A stretch of DNA of 64,000 nt from Caulobacterales bacterium (GCA_020638525.1 JACKIL010000005.1:186001-250000), one strand, 5' to 3'; positions 34,711-43,430 are shown, counted from the first letter of the stretch. Numbers and translations are program-made. Notes: generated from the sequence alone by a model not told the origin.

Positions 34711-35330
34711 GAGGCGAAGGGGTTAAGCTTCTTCAGGAGCATTTGCAACGCGCCGCGATTTTCTTTGCGGTCGAGCGCATCCTGCGAAACGAGGAAGGTC
34801 GTCTGCACGACATAGCGCTCGCCCGCAAAGGGCGGATGGCCATGCCAACTCGTGTCCGACCGCGCGAAAGCGAAGACATTGCCGGCGAGCGGGGGAAATT
34901 CGAGCGAGAAATCGTCCATGTCATCGGGACCGTTGAGCGCGCGAATGGCGCCGCCTTCCGCCGGATCCCAATCATCGTTGAGATAGATGAGCATGGTGGT
35001 GATCTTCGAAACGGAGTCGTTGTGAACGCGCCCGTCGCCAATCTTCGACAGCTTGCGCACGGTGATCATGCGCGGCTTGTCCACAAGGTCGAGCGACAGC
35101 TTGTCGGAGAGAATCTCCGCAAGCCGCTTCGACTGCAGGTCGTCGATGAGGGACGCGAAAGCGCCTTTGACGTCAAGCTTCGTCAGCGGAAGATAGCCGC
35201 TGCGGTCGATCGTAGGATAATCACGGCGCACCTCGCCCGCCTGCGCTTTCGTCAGCGCGCCTTCCGCCGTGATGAACCGGAACGGCGCGTCATAGACTTT
35301 CGCCGCTTCAAGCGCGTTGAAATTGATCAT
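34707..35330 (-). CDS. 2OG-Fe(II) oxygenase superfamily protein
   Basis: The 207-residue protein has the iron-binding set H103-N-D105 in RVHNDSVSK, H163 in TSWHGHPPF and the 2-oxoglutarate arginine R172 in GERYVVQ, so it is a probable active dioxygenase of the prolyl-hydroxylase-like fold. MLIYLNDDWDPAEGGAIR is the typical central strand. It lies 12 bases downstream of ppk2 and so is the last gene of the hslO-ppk2 operon. Its substrate is unknown; hydroxylation of a protein or glycan is possible. Confidence 0.8.
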   Translation of the reverse strand: MINFNALEAAKVYDAPFRFITAEGALTKAQAGEVRRDYPTIDRSGYLPLTKLDVKGAFASLIDDLQSKRLAEILSDKLSLDLVDKPRMITVRKLSKIGDGRVHNDSVSKITTMLIYLNDDWDPAEGGAIRALNGPDDMDDFSLEFPPLAGNVFAFARSDTSWHGHPPFAGERYVVQTTFLVSQDALDRKENRGALQMLLKKLNPFAS

Positions 35331-35342
35331 CGCCGGCGCCCC

Positions 35343-36128
35343 TTACGAATAATAGTCCTTAACGAGGTACTTGTATTCTATGCCCGAGCGCTTGTAACCG
35401 CCCGCCTCCGCCGTCTGGCGTTCCGGCAGATCGATCGGCTTGAAGGCTTCCTCGTTATATTCGTAAGGAATCGTATCGAGGATGGAGCGGATGCCGTTGA
35501 GGCGACCCTTTTCCTTGTCATTGCCGTCAATGACGCGCCATGGCGCATGATCTGTATGCGTCAGTTCGAACATCTTGTTGCGATATTTGGAAAACTCCGC
35601 CCAACGCCGCTGCGCCTCAAGATCAACCGGAGAGAGCTTCCACCGCTTGCGCGGATCGCAGGCGCGATCCTTGAACCGCTTTTCCTGCTCCTCAGCCGAC
35701 ACCTGAATCCAGTATTTGAGCAGCAAGATGCCGGAATCGACGAGCATTTTTTCGAACATCGGGACTTCCTTCATGAAAGCCTCGTGTTCTTCCTCGGTGC
35801 AAAAGCCCATCACCGGCTCAACGACAGCGCGGTTATACCATGAGCGATCGAAGAGAACGATTTGGCCGCCAGAAGGCAGATGCGCGACATAGCGCTGGAA
35901 ATACCACTGCGTGCGCTCGACATCGGAAGGCTTCGGAAGCGCAACGGTGCGCCAGACGCGCGAATTCATTCGGTCAAGGATCGTCTTGATGAGCCCGCCC
36001 TTGCCAGCAGCGTCGCGCCCTTCGAACACGATCGCGATCTTCATCCCTTTGCGGACAACCGTCTCCTGCAGCTTGGCGAGTTCGAATTCGAGCTCGTTCA
36101 GTTCGGATTCGTAGCGCTTATCCTTCAT
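35343..36128 (-). CDS. ppk2: polyphosphate kinase 2
   Basis: PPK2 transfers phosphate between polyphosphate and nucleotides. The 261-residue protein is a one-domain class I type: Walker A GRDAAGKGG (37-45), Walker B FDRSWYNR (93-100) and the lid region RCDPRKRWKLSP-like (DRACDPRKRWKLSPVDLEA). No second domain is fused. ATG 36128 overlaps the hslO stop by ATGA, so translation is coupled. In such enzymes polyphosphate may be used to make ATP or GTP during stress. Confidence 0.95.
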   Translation of the reverse strand: MKDKRYESELNELEFELAKLQETVVRKGMKIAIVFEGRDAAGKGGLIKTILDRMNSRVWRTVALPKPSDVERTQWYFQRYVAHLPSGGQIVLFDRSWYNRAVVEPVMGFCTEEEHEAFMKEVPMFEKMLVDSGILLLKYWIQVSAEEQEKRFKDRACDPRKRWKLSPVDLEAQRRWAEFSKYRNKMFELTHTDHAPWRVIDGNDKEKGRLNGIRSILDTIPYEYNEEAFKPIDLPERQTAEAGGYKRSGIEYKYLVKDYYS

Positions 36129-37066
36129 GGGGTGTCGATCGCCTCGCCATTTGCATCGAACGTATATTCGCGCCGGCAAAATTCGCAGGCGACACGCACG
36201 ACGCCTTCTTCCATCATATCGGCGAGATCTTCGGGCGAATAGCGCCGCAAGACGGCCGAGATTTTTCCGGCGTTGCAGCCGCATGATGCAGCGACCGGAG
36301 TCGGCTTGAACACCCTGACGCCGTCTTCGTGATAGAGGCGGTAAAGCAGGGTTTCCACGCTGATCGAAGGGTCGAGCAATTCATCGGCCTGCGTCGTCTC
36401 AAGGAGAACCGCAGCGCGCTCCCAGATCTCGCGCTCTTCAGGGCCCTTGAGCGCCGCCTCGCCGCGCTCGCGCACGCCGCCTTCGCCCGGCACGAACTGC
36501 GCGATGACGCCGCCCGCGCGCCATGTCGCCCGCGCGCCGGGACGCGATACGCTGCCGACAGCGAGTTTCACCGCCGTCGGGATTTGCTCCGACTGCTGAA
36601 AATAGCCGACCGCTGCGGATGCAAGAGAGTCACCCTCGATCGGGGTCACGCCCTGATAGCGCTCCATGTCAGGCCCCTGATCGATCGTCAGCGCCATGTG
36701 CCCTTCGCCCATCAGCGCGCGAAGACCGCGCAGAGACGGGTCGACCTCGCCGCGCAGGGACGCTGTCGCGCGAACTGCGCCGCCTGCCGTAAAATCCGCA
36801 ACGAGCAGCGCTACAGGTCCGTCGCCCTGCGCCTGAAAAATAAGCTTGCCATCGAATTTCAGCGACGCGCCCATGAGGATGACCAGCGCCGTCGCCTCGC
36901 CGATCAGCTCAAGCACGTTCGGCGGATAGGGATGAACGCGAAGGATCTCGTCGATCGCGTCGCCGAGCTTGACGACCCGTCCGCGCACCGCCGTGTCCCC
37001 GACCTGGAAGGGCAGAACGGCGTCGTCGCCCGCTTCAACAATTTCTTCTTCGGCGACTGTGGCCAT
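36125..37066 (-). CDS. hslO: redox-regulated chaperone Hsp33
   Basis: Hsp33 is inactive when reduced with zinc bound, and becomes a holdase under oxidative unfolding such as hypochlorite. The 313-residue protein keeps the C-terminal zinc switch: C262-G-C264 and C294-E-F-C297. The N-terminal substrate-binding domain (QGDGPVALLVADFTAGGAVRATA) is also typical. It starts one base after the ABC permease stop region and overlaps ppk2, forming a stress operon. Confidence 0.96.
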   Translation of the reverse strand: MATVAEEEIVEAGDDAVLPFQVGDTAVRGRVVKLGDAIDEILRVHPYPPNVLELIGEATALVILMGASLKFDGKLIFQAQGDGPVALLVADFTAGGAVRATASLRGEVDPSLRGLRALMGEGHMALTIDQGPDMERYQGVTPIEGDSLASAAVGYFQQSEQIPTAVKLAVGSVSRPGARATWRAGGVIAQFVPGEGGVRERGEAALKGPEEREIWERAAVLLETTQADELLDPSISVETLLYRLYHEDGVRVFKPTPVAASCGCNAGKISAVLRRYSPEDLADMMEEGVVRVACEFCRREYTFDANGEAIDTP

Positions 37067-37067
37067 G

Positions 37068-37931
37068 TCAGCTTTTCAGTTTGTAGCCGGATTTCAGCAT
37101 CAGATAACACCAGGCGGCGAGCACGACATTGATCCCCATGGTGAAAAGAAACCCGATGAAAAGCGGCGCTTCATGCGCGCCGGTGAAGCCGTAGCGGAAA
37201 CCGTCAATGAGATAGAAGACCGGATTGAACCGGCTCGCGCTGAGGAACGGCTCCGGCAGGCTGCTGATCGCGTAGAAGGTTCCGGACAGGAAGGTGAGCG
37301 GCGTGATGACGAAGTTCGTCACGGCCGCCATCTGATCGAATTTCTCGGCCCAGATGCCGCCGATGACGCCGATCATCCCGAACATCAAAGCGGCCGCGAG
37401 GCCGAAATAAGCGATCGCCCAGGGAACCGCGAAATGCATCGGGCTTGTCGAGAACGCCATGAAAGCCGCACTCGTCCCCGCCGTGACGACGCCGACAAGG
37501 AGGCCGCGCGCCGCGGCGCCAACAACAAACGCGACCGTCAGTTCGGAGGCGGACAATGGCGGCATGAGAACATCGACGATCGACCCCTGCACCTTGCCGA
37601 TGATGAGAGAGGAGGACGAATTGGCGAACGCGTTCGTCAGAACCGCCATCATGATGAGGCCGGGCGCCAGAAACTCCGGATAGGGAACGCCGTGCACCGC
37701 CGCGCGCGTCTGCCCGAAGGCCTGCATGAAAACGACGAGAAAGAGGATCGTCGAGATCACCGGCGCGACGATCGTCTGGAAGGCGACCTTCATGAACCGG
37801 CGGATCTCCTTCGCCGTCAGGGTCCACAGGCCCAGCCAGTTCACCGCGCCGAAACGGCGCTCGCCGAAGCCCGGCGCCGCCTTGATGGCGGCCGCAAGCG
37901 CTGCGTCAGGCGTTGAGAGGGTCGTGCTCAT
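37068..37931 (-). CDS. ABC-2 type transporter permease
   Basis: The 287-residue protein has a cytoplasmic N-terminus (LGLWTLTAKEIRRFMKVAFQT) and about six membrane segments, including VAPVISTILFLVVFMQAFG and the conserved PYPEFLAPGLIMMAVLTNAF, as in YadH/NodJ-type permeases. The cognate ATPase is not in this operon or elsewhere in the window. ATG 37931 is chosen after an upstream alternative at 37967. It heads the hslO-ppk2 operon and may export an envelope component. Confidence 0.88.
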   Translation of the reverse strand: MSTTLSTPDAALAAAIKAAPGFGERRFGAVNWLGLWTLTAKEIRRFMKVAFQTIVAPVISTILFLVVFMQAFGQTRAAVHGVPYPEFLAPGLIMMAVLTNAFANSSSSLIIGKVQGSIVDVLMPPLSASELTVAFVVGAAARGLLVGVVTAGTSAAFMAFSTSPMHFAVPWAIAYFGLAAALMFGMIGVIGGIWAEKFDQMAAVTNFVITPLTFLSGTFYAISSLPEPFLSASRFNPVFYLIDGFRYGFTGAHEAPLFIGFLFTMGINVVLAAWCYLMLKSGYKLKS

Positions 37932-38053
37932 GAGGAGATCCACCTTTGCCGAACGGATGTGGCGCACCGCCCCTGACGGGTCAAGGAAACGGGTTTCAAC
38001 ACGTGGAAAATCAGCGCCTTGTGATTTTCACCAGATATTGTGTGCAAAAATTC

Positions 38054-38177
38054 GACTCGGCGCCATGTTGTGTTTTGGTGCCATGAGAGTACTATACCTA
38101 GGCTCGTTTTTGAGCGGTTTCAGTAGCCAACACAATATATTGATCATTGGGGCGAGAGCGCGCCGCGACGGGGATTC
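38054..38177. promoter_or_regulatory. gcrA leader with two GANTC (CcrM) sites
   Basis: The 279-base gap before gcrA is AT-richer than its surroundings. GACTC at 38054-38058 and GATTC at 38173-38177 match GANTC, the CcrM methylation site. GcrA activates promoters methylated at GANTC and its gene is cell-cycle controlled in Caulobacter, so these sites may link gcrA to methylation state. Two GANTC in this length is only modestly above chance. Confidence 0.4.
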
Positions 38178-38210
38178 CGGCTGGCGGCGGCGACAGGCAA
38201 GGAGCGGCAA

Positions 38211-38726
38211 ATGGCTTGGGATGACGATCGGGTCGAGCTTCTGAAAAAGTTTTGGTCCGAAGGCCTTTCGGCCAGTCAGATAGCGTCGAAGATGGGCGGC
38301 GTGACGCGCAACGCCGTCATTGGGAAGGTTCACCGGCTCGGTCTTTCAGGCCGCGCTACGCCCGCCAAGCCGCAACGCGGCCGCGCCTATGATCATGTCG
38401 AAGAAGAAACAGTCATTGGCGAGCACCGTCATGAGCCAGTGATGAAGCCGATCATTCCGGAGCCCGAATTTACGGCGCCGCTGGTTCTGGACACGGGCGA
38501 CCGCACCACGGTCGCGACGCTCAAGAACAATATGTGCAAATGGCCGATCGGCGACCCGGCGCGCGACGATTTCCATTTCTGCGGCCAGCCGACTTCGTCC
38601 GGCAAATCCTACTGCGCCTATCATGCGCGCCTCGCCTTCCAGCCGACGCAATCCCGCCGCCCGGAGCGCCCCGAGCCCATGCGCATCAGCGCTGGCGAAG
38701 CTCCCCGCCGTCGCGCCGCCGGCTAA
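38211..38726 (+). CDS. gcrA: cell-cycle regulator GcrA
   Basis: GcrA is an alphaproteobacterial transcription factor that binds sigma-70 holoenzyme and activates promoters carrying methylated GANTC. The N-terminal DNA-binding part is intact (MAWDDDRVELLKKFWSEG, then ASKMGGVTRNAVIGKVHRLG), and the C-terminal zinc-like sigma-interacting region has CKWPIGDP, FHFCG and GKSYCAYHARLA. The length is 171 residues. It is monocistronic, with a clear terminator downstream and a long leader upstream. Confidence 0.95.
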   Translation: MAWDDDRVELLKKFWSEGLSASQIASKMGGVTRNAVIGKVHRLGLSGRATPAKPQRGRAYDHVEEETVIGEHRHEPVMKPIIPEPEFTAPLVLDTGDRTTVATLKNNMCKWPIGDPARDDFHFCGQPTSSGKSYCAYHARLAFQPTQSRRPERPEPMRISAGEAPRRRAAG

Positions 38727-38749
38727 AGGATCATTTCAGATTCAAAATG

Positions 38750-38777
38750 AAAAGGCCCGCCAATGGCGGGCCTTTTT
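38750..38777. terminator. terminator between gcrA and phoB
   Basis: AAAGGCCCGCC (38751-38761) and GGCGGGCCTTT (38765-38775) form a perfect 11-bp stem with loop AAT and T-runs on the plus strand and, through the leading A-run, on the minus strand. It can end both convergent transcripts. Confidence 0.85.
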
Positions 38778-38798
38778 GTATTCGTGCCGTATCCGAAA

Positions 38799-39491
38799 CT
38801 ACCGTTCCGGACTTAGCGAGTACCCCGCCGAACGCACGGTGCGGATCGGATCGCCATCCGCGGCCTTGTTGAGCGCCTTCCGGAGGCGTCCGATGTGGAC
38901 GTCGACCGTCCGAACCTCGACATAAACGTCGGAGCCCCAGACCGCGTTCAGAAGCTGCTCGCGCGAGAAGACGCGGCCAGGATGCTGGATGAGATGGTCG
39001 AGGAGGCGAAACTCCGTCGGCCCGAGATGGACCTCGGCCTCGCCACGCCAGACGCGGTGCGCGGTCCGGTCGACACGGATATCGCCGACCTTGACCTCTT
39101 CCTGCACCAGCGCCGGCCGGATGCGGCGGAGCACGGCGCGCACGCGCGCGATGAGCTCGTTGGTGGAGAAGGGCTTGGTCAGGTAATCGTCGGCTCCCGT
39201 CTCAAGGCCCCGGATACGGTCGGCCTCTTCCGAGCGGGCCGTCAGCATGATGATTGGCAGGTTCTTGGTCTCCGCCTTGGAGCGGATCTGCCGGCAGACC
39301 TCGATGCCGGAAACGCGAGGGAGCATCCAGTCGAGGATCACGATGTCGGGCTGGAATTCCTCGATCTTCATCAGCGCCTCTTCGCCATCAGCGGCGAGCG
39401 CGACGTCGAAATTCTCCCGGCGCAAATTGTATTCAAGAAGCGTCGCGAGCGCTTCTTCGTCCTCGACGACCAGAACGCGGGTATTGGCCAT
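38799..39491 (-). CDS. phoB: phosphate regulon response regulator PhoB
   Basis: PhoB activates phosphate-starvation genes by binding Pho boxes when phosphorylated by PhoR. The 230-residue protein has the acidic pocket VVEDEE, phosphoacceptor D54 in DIVILDWMLPRVSG, the switch lysine in DDYLTKPFS, and a C-terminal winged-helix domain (FRLLDHLIQHPGRVFSREQL, then RTVDVHIGRLRKAL). It lies 30 bases downstream of phoU. It probably also controls promoters outside this window. Confidence 0.96.
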   Translation of the reverse strand: MANTRVLVVEDEEALATLLEYNLRRENFDVALAADGEEALMKIEEFQPDIVILDWMLPRVSGIEVCRQIRSKAETKNLPIIMLTARSEEADRIRGLETGADDYLTKPFSTNELIARVRAVLRRIRPALVQEEVKVGDIRVDRTAHRVWRGEAEVHLGPTEFRLLDHLIQHPGRVFSREQLLNAVWGSDVYVEVRTVDVHIGRLRKALNKAADGDPIRTVRSAGYSLSPER

Positions 39492-39521
39492 TACTAACTA
39501 CTCCGGCTGCTGACGGCGCCG

Positions 39522-40238
39522 CTACCCCTTGCTGGGCGCGTTCACCGTTGTCAACGACGTTTCGTCTCCCTTCGGACGTTCGTCTGTAAAGGTCGACCCC
39601 GTGACCAGGAAATAGATCGCTTCCGCGATATTGGTCGCATGGTCGCCAACCCGCTCGAAATTCTTGGCGATGAAGACAAGGTGCGTACACGCATTGACGC
39701 GCGTCGCATCCTCCATCATCGACAGGAGAATCTCACGGAAGACGGAATTATAGAGCTCGTCCAGCTCATCATCACCGCCCCAGACGGCCTTTGCGGCCGC
39801 CAGATCACGGCGTGAATAGGCGTTAAGGATATCAACAATCTGCTGCAGGCTTGCGCGGCCCATGCGCGCCACGCCCGCGAAAGGCTTGGGCGGCGGCTCG
39901 CGGCTCACGACTAGCGTGCGCTTGGCGACATTCTTCGCAAGATCGCCGATGCGCTCGAGTTCGCCGGCGATCTTCATGTGCGTCATGATTTCGCGCAGCG
40001 CGCTCGCTTCGAACGGCCCCTTCTGAAGCAGCGCGATGACCTTGCGTTCGACAGTCTGGTGCAGTTCGTCGATGCGAAGGTCGGCCTTGATGACTTTCTC
40101 CGCCGTCGAAATATCGCGGCGTTCGAATCCGCCGATCGCCTCGGCAAGCTGACTCTCCACGAGGCCAGCCATTTGGGCGAGATCGACCTCCAGGCCGTCG
40201 AGGCGGCCGGTGATACGGTTTTGCGGCGAAGTCGCCAT
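39522..40238 (-). CDS. phoU: phosphate signalling protein PhoU
   Basis: PhoU is a cytoplasmic helical protein that links the Pst phosphate transporter to PhoR and dampens PhoB activation. The 238-residue product has the two PhoU repeats: DIDELHQTVERKVIALLQKG-like metal-binding segments and a second copy around DDELDELYNSVFREILL, plus AGELERIGDLAKNVAKR and FERVGDHATNIAEA. The pst genes that normally precede it are missing, so how it senses phosphate here is unclear. Confidence 0.96.
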   Translation of the reverse strand: MATSPQNRITGRLDGLEVDLAQMAGLVESQLAEAIGGFERRDISTAEKVIKADLRIDELHQTVERKVIALLQKGPFEASALREIMTHMKIAGELERIGDLAKNVAKRTLVVSREPPPKPFAGVARMGRASLQQIVDILNAYSRRDLAAAKAVWGGDDELDELYNSVFREILLSMMEDATRVNACTHLVFIAKNFERVGDHATNIAEAIYFLVTGSTFTDERPKGDETSLTTVNAPSKG

Positions 40239-40363
40239 CAGGCTTTACGTCCTTCTATCCACACGTGAAGGCGCGCTTGGGCCGAGCACCATAGGTCCTG
40301 CCGTACTCTCGCAGGACTTCTCGCAGGCTCACTCACGGCGGACCGCCTCAATGCAGGACTTTT

Positions 40364-40370
40364 GTGACAG
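40364..40370 (-). promoter_or_regulatory. single Pho-box half site upstream of phoU
   Basis: On the minus strand CTGTCAC lies about 130 bases before phoU and is followed after AAAA by GTCCTGC. A full Pho box would have a second CTGTCA-type half at that spacing; here the second half is poor. Treat as a weak candidate. Confidence 0.25.
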
Positions 40371-40385
40371 ATTCTTGTCCGGGCG

Positions 40386-40413
40386 AAAAATACATGCGCA
40401 ATATGTGCGCATG
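40386..40413 (-). terminator. hairpin plus U-run after phoR
   Basis: CATGCGCA (40393-40400) and TGCGCATG (40406-40413) form a perfect 8-bp stem around ATATG. On the minus strand it is followed by TATTTTTC, so it resembles an intrinsic terminator or attenuator between phoR and phoU. It could also be a regulator-binding palindrome. Confidence 0.5.
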
Positions 40414-40426
40414 AGTCAACTGCTTG

Positions 40427-41836
40427 TCATGCAGCGGCAGGCTCTGTCGCCCGAGGCTTCAGCGCCTTGAAATAGCAGGTGAAGGCGGTGCCTGCGGCGA
40501 GGCGGCTTTCGATCTGCAGTCCGCCTTTGTGGCGGTTGACGATGTGCTTGACGATCGCGAGACCGAGCCCGGTGCCGCCGCGCTTGCGGCTGCGCTCGAC
40601 ATTGACGCGGTAGAAACGCTCCGTCAGTCGCGGCAGGTCCGGCCGCTCAATGCCGGGACCGAAATCGCGGATCTGCACATAGAGAAGGTCATCGACGTCC
40701 GTCATCCGGCGCGCCGCGACCTGGCCGGCGGAATCGCCCGCGCGCTGCGAGATTTCGCCGTCTCCAGCGAGCGAGGGCGCCGCGCCGCGCCCGACGCGCA
40801 CCTTCACGAGCGCAGGCTCGCCGCCATATTTGATGGCGTTATCGATGAGGTTCTGGATCGCCTGAAAGATTTCGTCACGCTCGCCGAGCATTTCGAATGA
40901 TCCGGACTCGTCGCATTCGAAATCGACGATGGCGCCGAGCTGTTCAAGAATCGGCCCGAAACTTTCGATGCAGTCCCGCGCGATCTCGTTGAGATCGACA
41001 GTTTTGCTCGGCGGCACGTGCTCGTTGAGCTCAATGCGCGACAGCGACATGAGGTCGGCGACGAGACGCTGCATGCGCTCCGCCTGGCCTTGCATGATAT
41101 CGAGAAAGCGCTCGCGCGCTTCTTCATCGGTCTTTGCGGGCCCCCGCAATGTCTCGATAAATCCGATGAGCGAGGCTAGCGGCGTTCTGAGCTCGTGACT
41201 GGCGCTCGCAATGAAGTCGGCGCGCATCTGTTCGAGGCGGCGTTCGGTCGTGAGATCATGAATGAAGATCAGGACGCGCCCGTCGCCGCTCGCTTCTTCG
41301 AGCGGCGCGATAAACGCGCGGCAGGTGCGCTCGACGCCGCTCGTCGTCGCAAATTCGACGGACTGCGCTTTCTTGGTGCGCGCGACATCTTCGGCCGCAT
41401 CGAAGACGGTCGGCGCGCGCAGAGCGACCGCCAGATGGCGCCCCTCGACAGCGCTTGCACCGATAAATTCTTCCGCAGCCGGATTGGCGAGCTCGATGAC
41501 GCCATCCGCGGTCACGATGAAGAGCGGCTCCGGCAAAGCCTGCGCGACACCGCGCGCGAGCCTGAGGCTTGAGAGTTCGGCCTCCTGCGCCGTGAACTCC
41601 GCCTCGACGACACGCTGCACAGGCTCGGCCCAGACCCGGCCTGAGGAAAAACGATAGCGGACCGCCAGCGCCCCGAGGAACGCGACGAAGCCCGCGGCCG
41701 GCAGCCACCAGACAACCTCGCGCGAGGCGACCATGATAAGCGCAATGCCAGCGCTGATGCCGACCGCCCACGCGAAATCGCGGGCGCGCACCTGATCGGC
41801 GGTCTTGCGGATCAAGGTCGCGAGATCGTCCTGCAT
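40427..41836 (-). CDS. phoR: phosphate regulon sensor histidine kinase PhoR
   Basis: PhoR autophosphorylates under phosphate limitation and activates PhoB. The 469-residue protein has two N-terminal membrane segments (about 22-36 and 42-58), a PAS domain (about 95-195), the HisKA box FIASASHELRTPLASLIGF with H214, and an ATPase domain with the N box LIDNAIKYGG, DFGPGIERPDLPRLTERFYR and GGTGLGLAIVKHIVNRH. It is upstream of phoU and phoB on the same strand, separated from phoU by 188 bases and a hairpin. Confidence 0.95.
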   Translation of the reverse strand: MQDDLATLIRKTADQVRARDFAWAVGISAGIALIMVASREVVWWLPAAGFVAFLGALAVRYRFSSGRVWAEPVQRVVEAEFTAQEAELSSLRLARGVAQALPEPLFIVTADGVIELANPAAEEFIGASAVEGRHLAVALRAPTVFDAAEDVARTKKAQSVEFATTSGVERTCRAFIAPLEEASGDGRVLIFIHDLTTERRLEQMRADFIASASHELRTPLASLIGFIETLRGPAKTDEEARERFLDIMQGQAERMQRLVADLMSLSRIELNEHVPPSKTVDLNEIARDCIESFGPILEQLGAIVDFECDESGSFEMLGERDEIFQAIQNLIDNAIKYGGEPALVKVRVGRGAAPSLAGDGEISQRAGDSAGQVAARRMTDVDDLLYVQIRDFGPGIERPDLPRLTERFYRVNVERSRKRGGTGLGLAIVKHIVNRHKGGLQIESRLAAGTAFTCYFKALKPRATEPAAA

Positions 41837-41936
41837 TCGCCTTTTCGCTCTTAACCGGCTGCTGACGCGGGCCTTTTCAAACGAAGGCGGCGCGGCGTCA
41901 AGCGGCGAGGCCCCTCAAAGGGGGGCGAGCGGCCCC

Positions 41937-43430
41937 TCAGGCCGGCTCCTCGTCAAGCTTCACCTTGTGACCCCAGAGATTATGGATGTGCCAGACGACA
42001 TCCTCGAGGGTCTTGGGGTCGAGCTTGCGGCCCCGGTGGACGGCGTGCCGCAAGGTCAGCATGCGGTCGCCATCGAGATCGGCGGCGACGACCTGGATAT
42101 TCGGCTCATGCATGCCGAGATCGTACATGCCGGCGAGCTTCTCGCGCACGCGGCGGAAGCCGCGCTCGTCATGGATCGCGGAAATCTCGATATGCGGGTT
42201 CTCCGACTCATCCTCGAGCGCGAACATGCGCATGTTACGCATCACGGTCGGCGAGAGGTATTGGAGAATGAAGCTCTCATCACGGTAGTTCGCCCACGCA
42301 TCCTTGAGGGCGCCGCGCCAGTCGCCCGACCCGGCGAGCGCGGGGAACCATTCGCGGTCTTCATCGCTCGGCTTCTCGCAGATGCGCTTAATGTCCTGCA
42401 TCATCGCAAAGCCGAGCGCGTAAGGGTTGATGCCCGAATAGCGCGGGTCGTCGAAATCCGGCTGGAAAACGACCGATGAGTGCGAATGGAGGAACTCCAT
42501 CATCGAGCCCTCGCCGATGAGGCCGCGCTCAAACATCTCGCTCATGATGTAATGGTGCACGAAGGTCGCGCAGCCTTCGTTCATCACCTTGGTCTGCTTC
42601 TGCGGATAGAAGTACTGCGAGATGTTGCGCACGATGCGCACAAGTTCGCGTTGCCACGGACGCAGGATGGGCGACGCCTTCTCGATGAAATAGAGAAGAT
42701 TTTCCTCAGGCAACTTGATGTTCTTCACTTCCGCCTGACGTTCTTCCATCTCGTCATCAGGCTCTTCCAGATTCGGAAGCGTGCGCCAGATATCGTTGAA
42801 TGTCTTTTGCTCATAGTCGGCGCGCGCAGCGATCTTCGCGAGCAGATCGGCTTCCGAAAGGCGCGGCGGGCGATTGTAGCGAAAGACGCCCTGATCCATC
42901 AACGCGTGAGCGGAATCGAGAATTTTTTCGACTTCATCGAAGCCATATTCATCTTCGCACTTCGCAATGTATTTCTTGGCGAAGTCGAGATAGGGCAAAA
43001 TGCCTTCGGCGTCCGTCCACTGCTGGAAGAGATAGTTGTTCTTGAAAAAGTGGTTGTGACCGAAACAGGCGTGCGCCATCACGAGCGCCTGCATCGTCAT
43101 CGTGTTCTCCTCCATCAGATAAGCGATACAAGGATTGGAGTTGATGACGATCTCATAGGCGAGACCCGTATAGCCGCGCCGATACATCTGCTCGTCGCGC
43201 GCGAAATGCTTGCCGAACGACCAGTGCTTGTACATGAGCGGCATGCCGTGGCTTGAGTAAGCGTCCAGCATCTGTTCAGAAGAAATGATCTCGATCTGGT
43301 TCGGATAAACCTCGAGCCCCAGATCGTTCAGCGCGATTTCCTCAATCGCATTGAACGTCGTCTTGAGATGGGCGAAATCCCAATCGTTGTCTTCGAAAAG
43401 AGGGGCTTGCTTCAAAGCGGGCTCGCTCAT
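41937..43430 (-). CDS. spoVR: SpoVR/YcgB family protein
   Basis: SpoVR family proteins are needed for spore cortex formation in Bacillus but occur widely in non-sporing bacteria; their biochemistry is unknown. The 497-residue protein has MEENTMTMQALVMAHACFGHNHFFKNN, with a histidine cluster, and KVMNEGCATFVHHYIM, resembling metal-binding sequences. It begins directly after the yeaH stop, so prkA, yeaH and spoVR are one starvation/stress operon, as in many Proteobacteria. Confidence 0.93.
   Translation of the reverse strand: MSEPALKQAPLFEDNDWDFAHLKTTFNAIEEIALNDLGLEVYPNQIEIISSEQMLDAYSSHGMPLMYKHWSFGKHFARDEQMYRRGYTGLAYEIVINSNPCIAYLMEENTMTMQALVMAHACFGHNHFFKNNYLFQQWTDAEGILPYLDFAKKYIAKCEDEYGFDEVEKILDSAHALMDQGVFRYNRPPRLSEADLLAKIAARADYEQKTFNDIWRTLPNLEEPDDEMEERQAEVKNIKLPEENLLYFIEKASPILRPWQRELVRIVRNISQYFYPQKQTKVMNEGCATFVHHYIMSEMFERGLIGEGSMMEFLHSHSSVVFQPDFDDPRYSGINPYALGFAMMQDIKRICEKPSDEDREWFPALAGSGDWRGALKDAWANYRDESFILQYLSPTVMRNMRMFALEDESENPHIEISAIHDERGFRRVREKLAGMYDLGMHEPNIQVVAADLDGDRMLTLRHAVHRGRKLDPKTLEDVVWHIHNLWGHKVKLDEEPA

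Noticed and set aside
37068..37931. ABC permease as part of a complete exporter
   Set aside because: No Walker-type ABC ATPase lies next to it, so a complete transporter cannot be claimed from this window.
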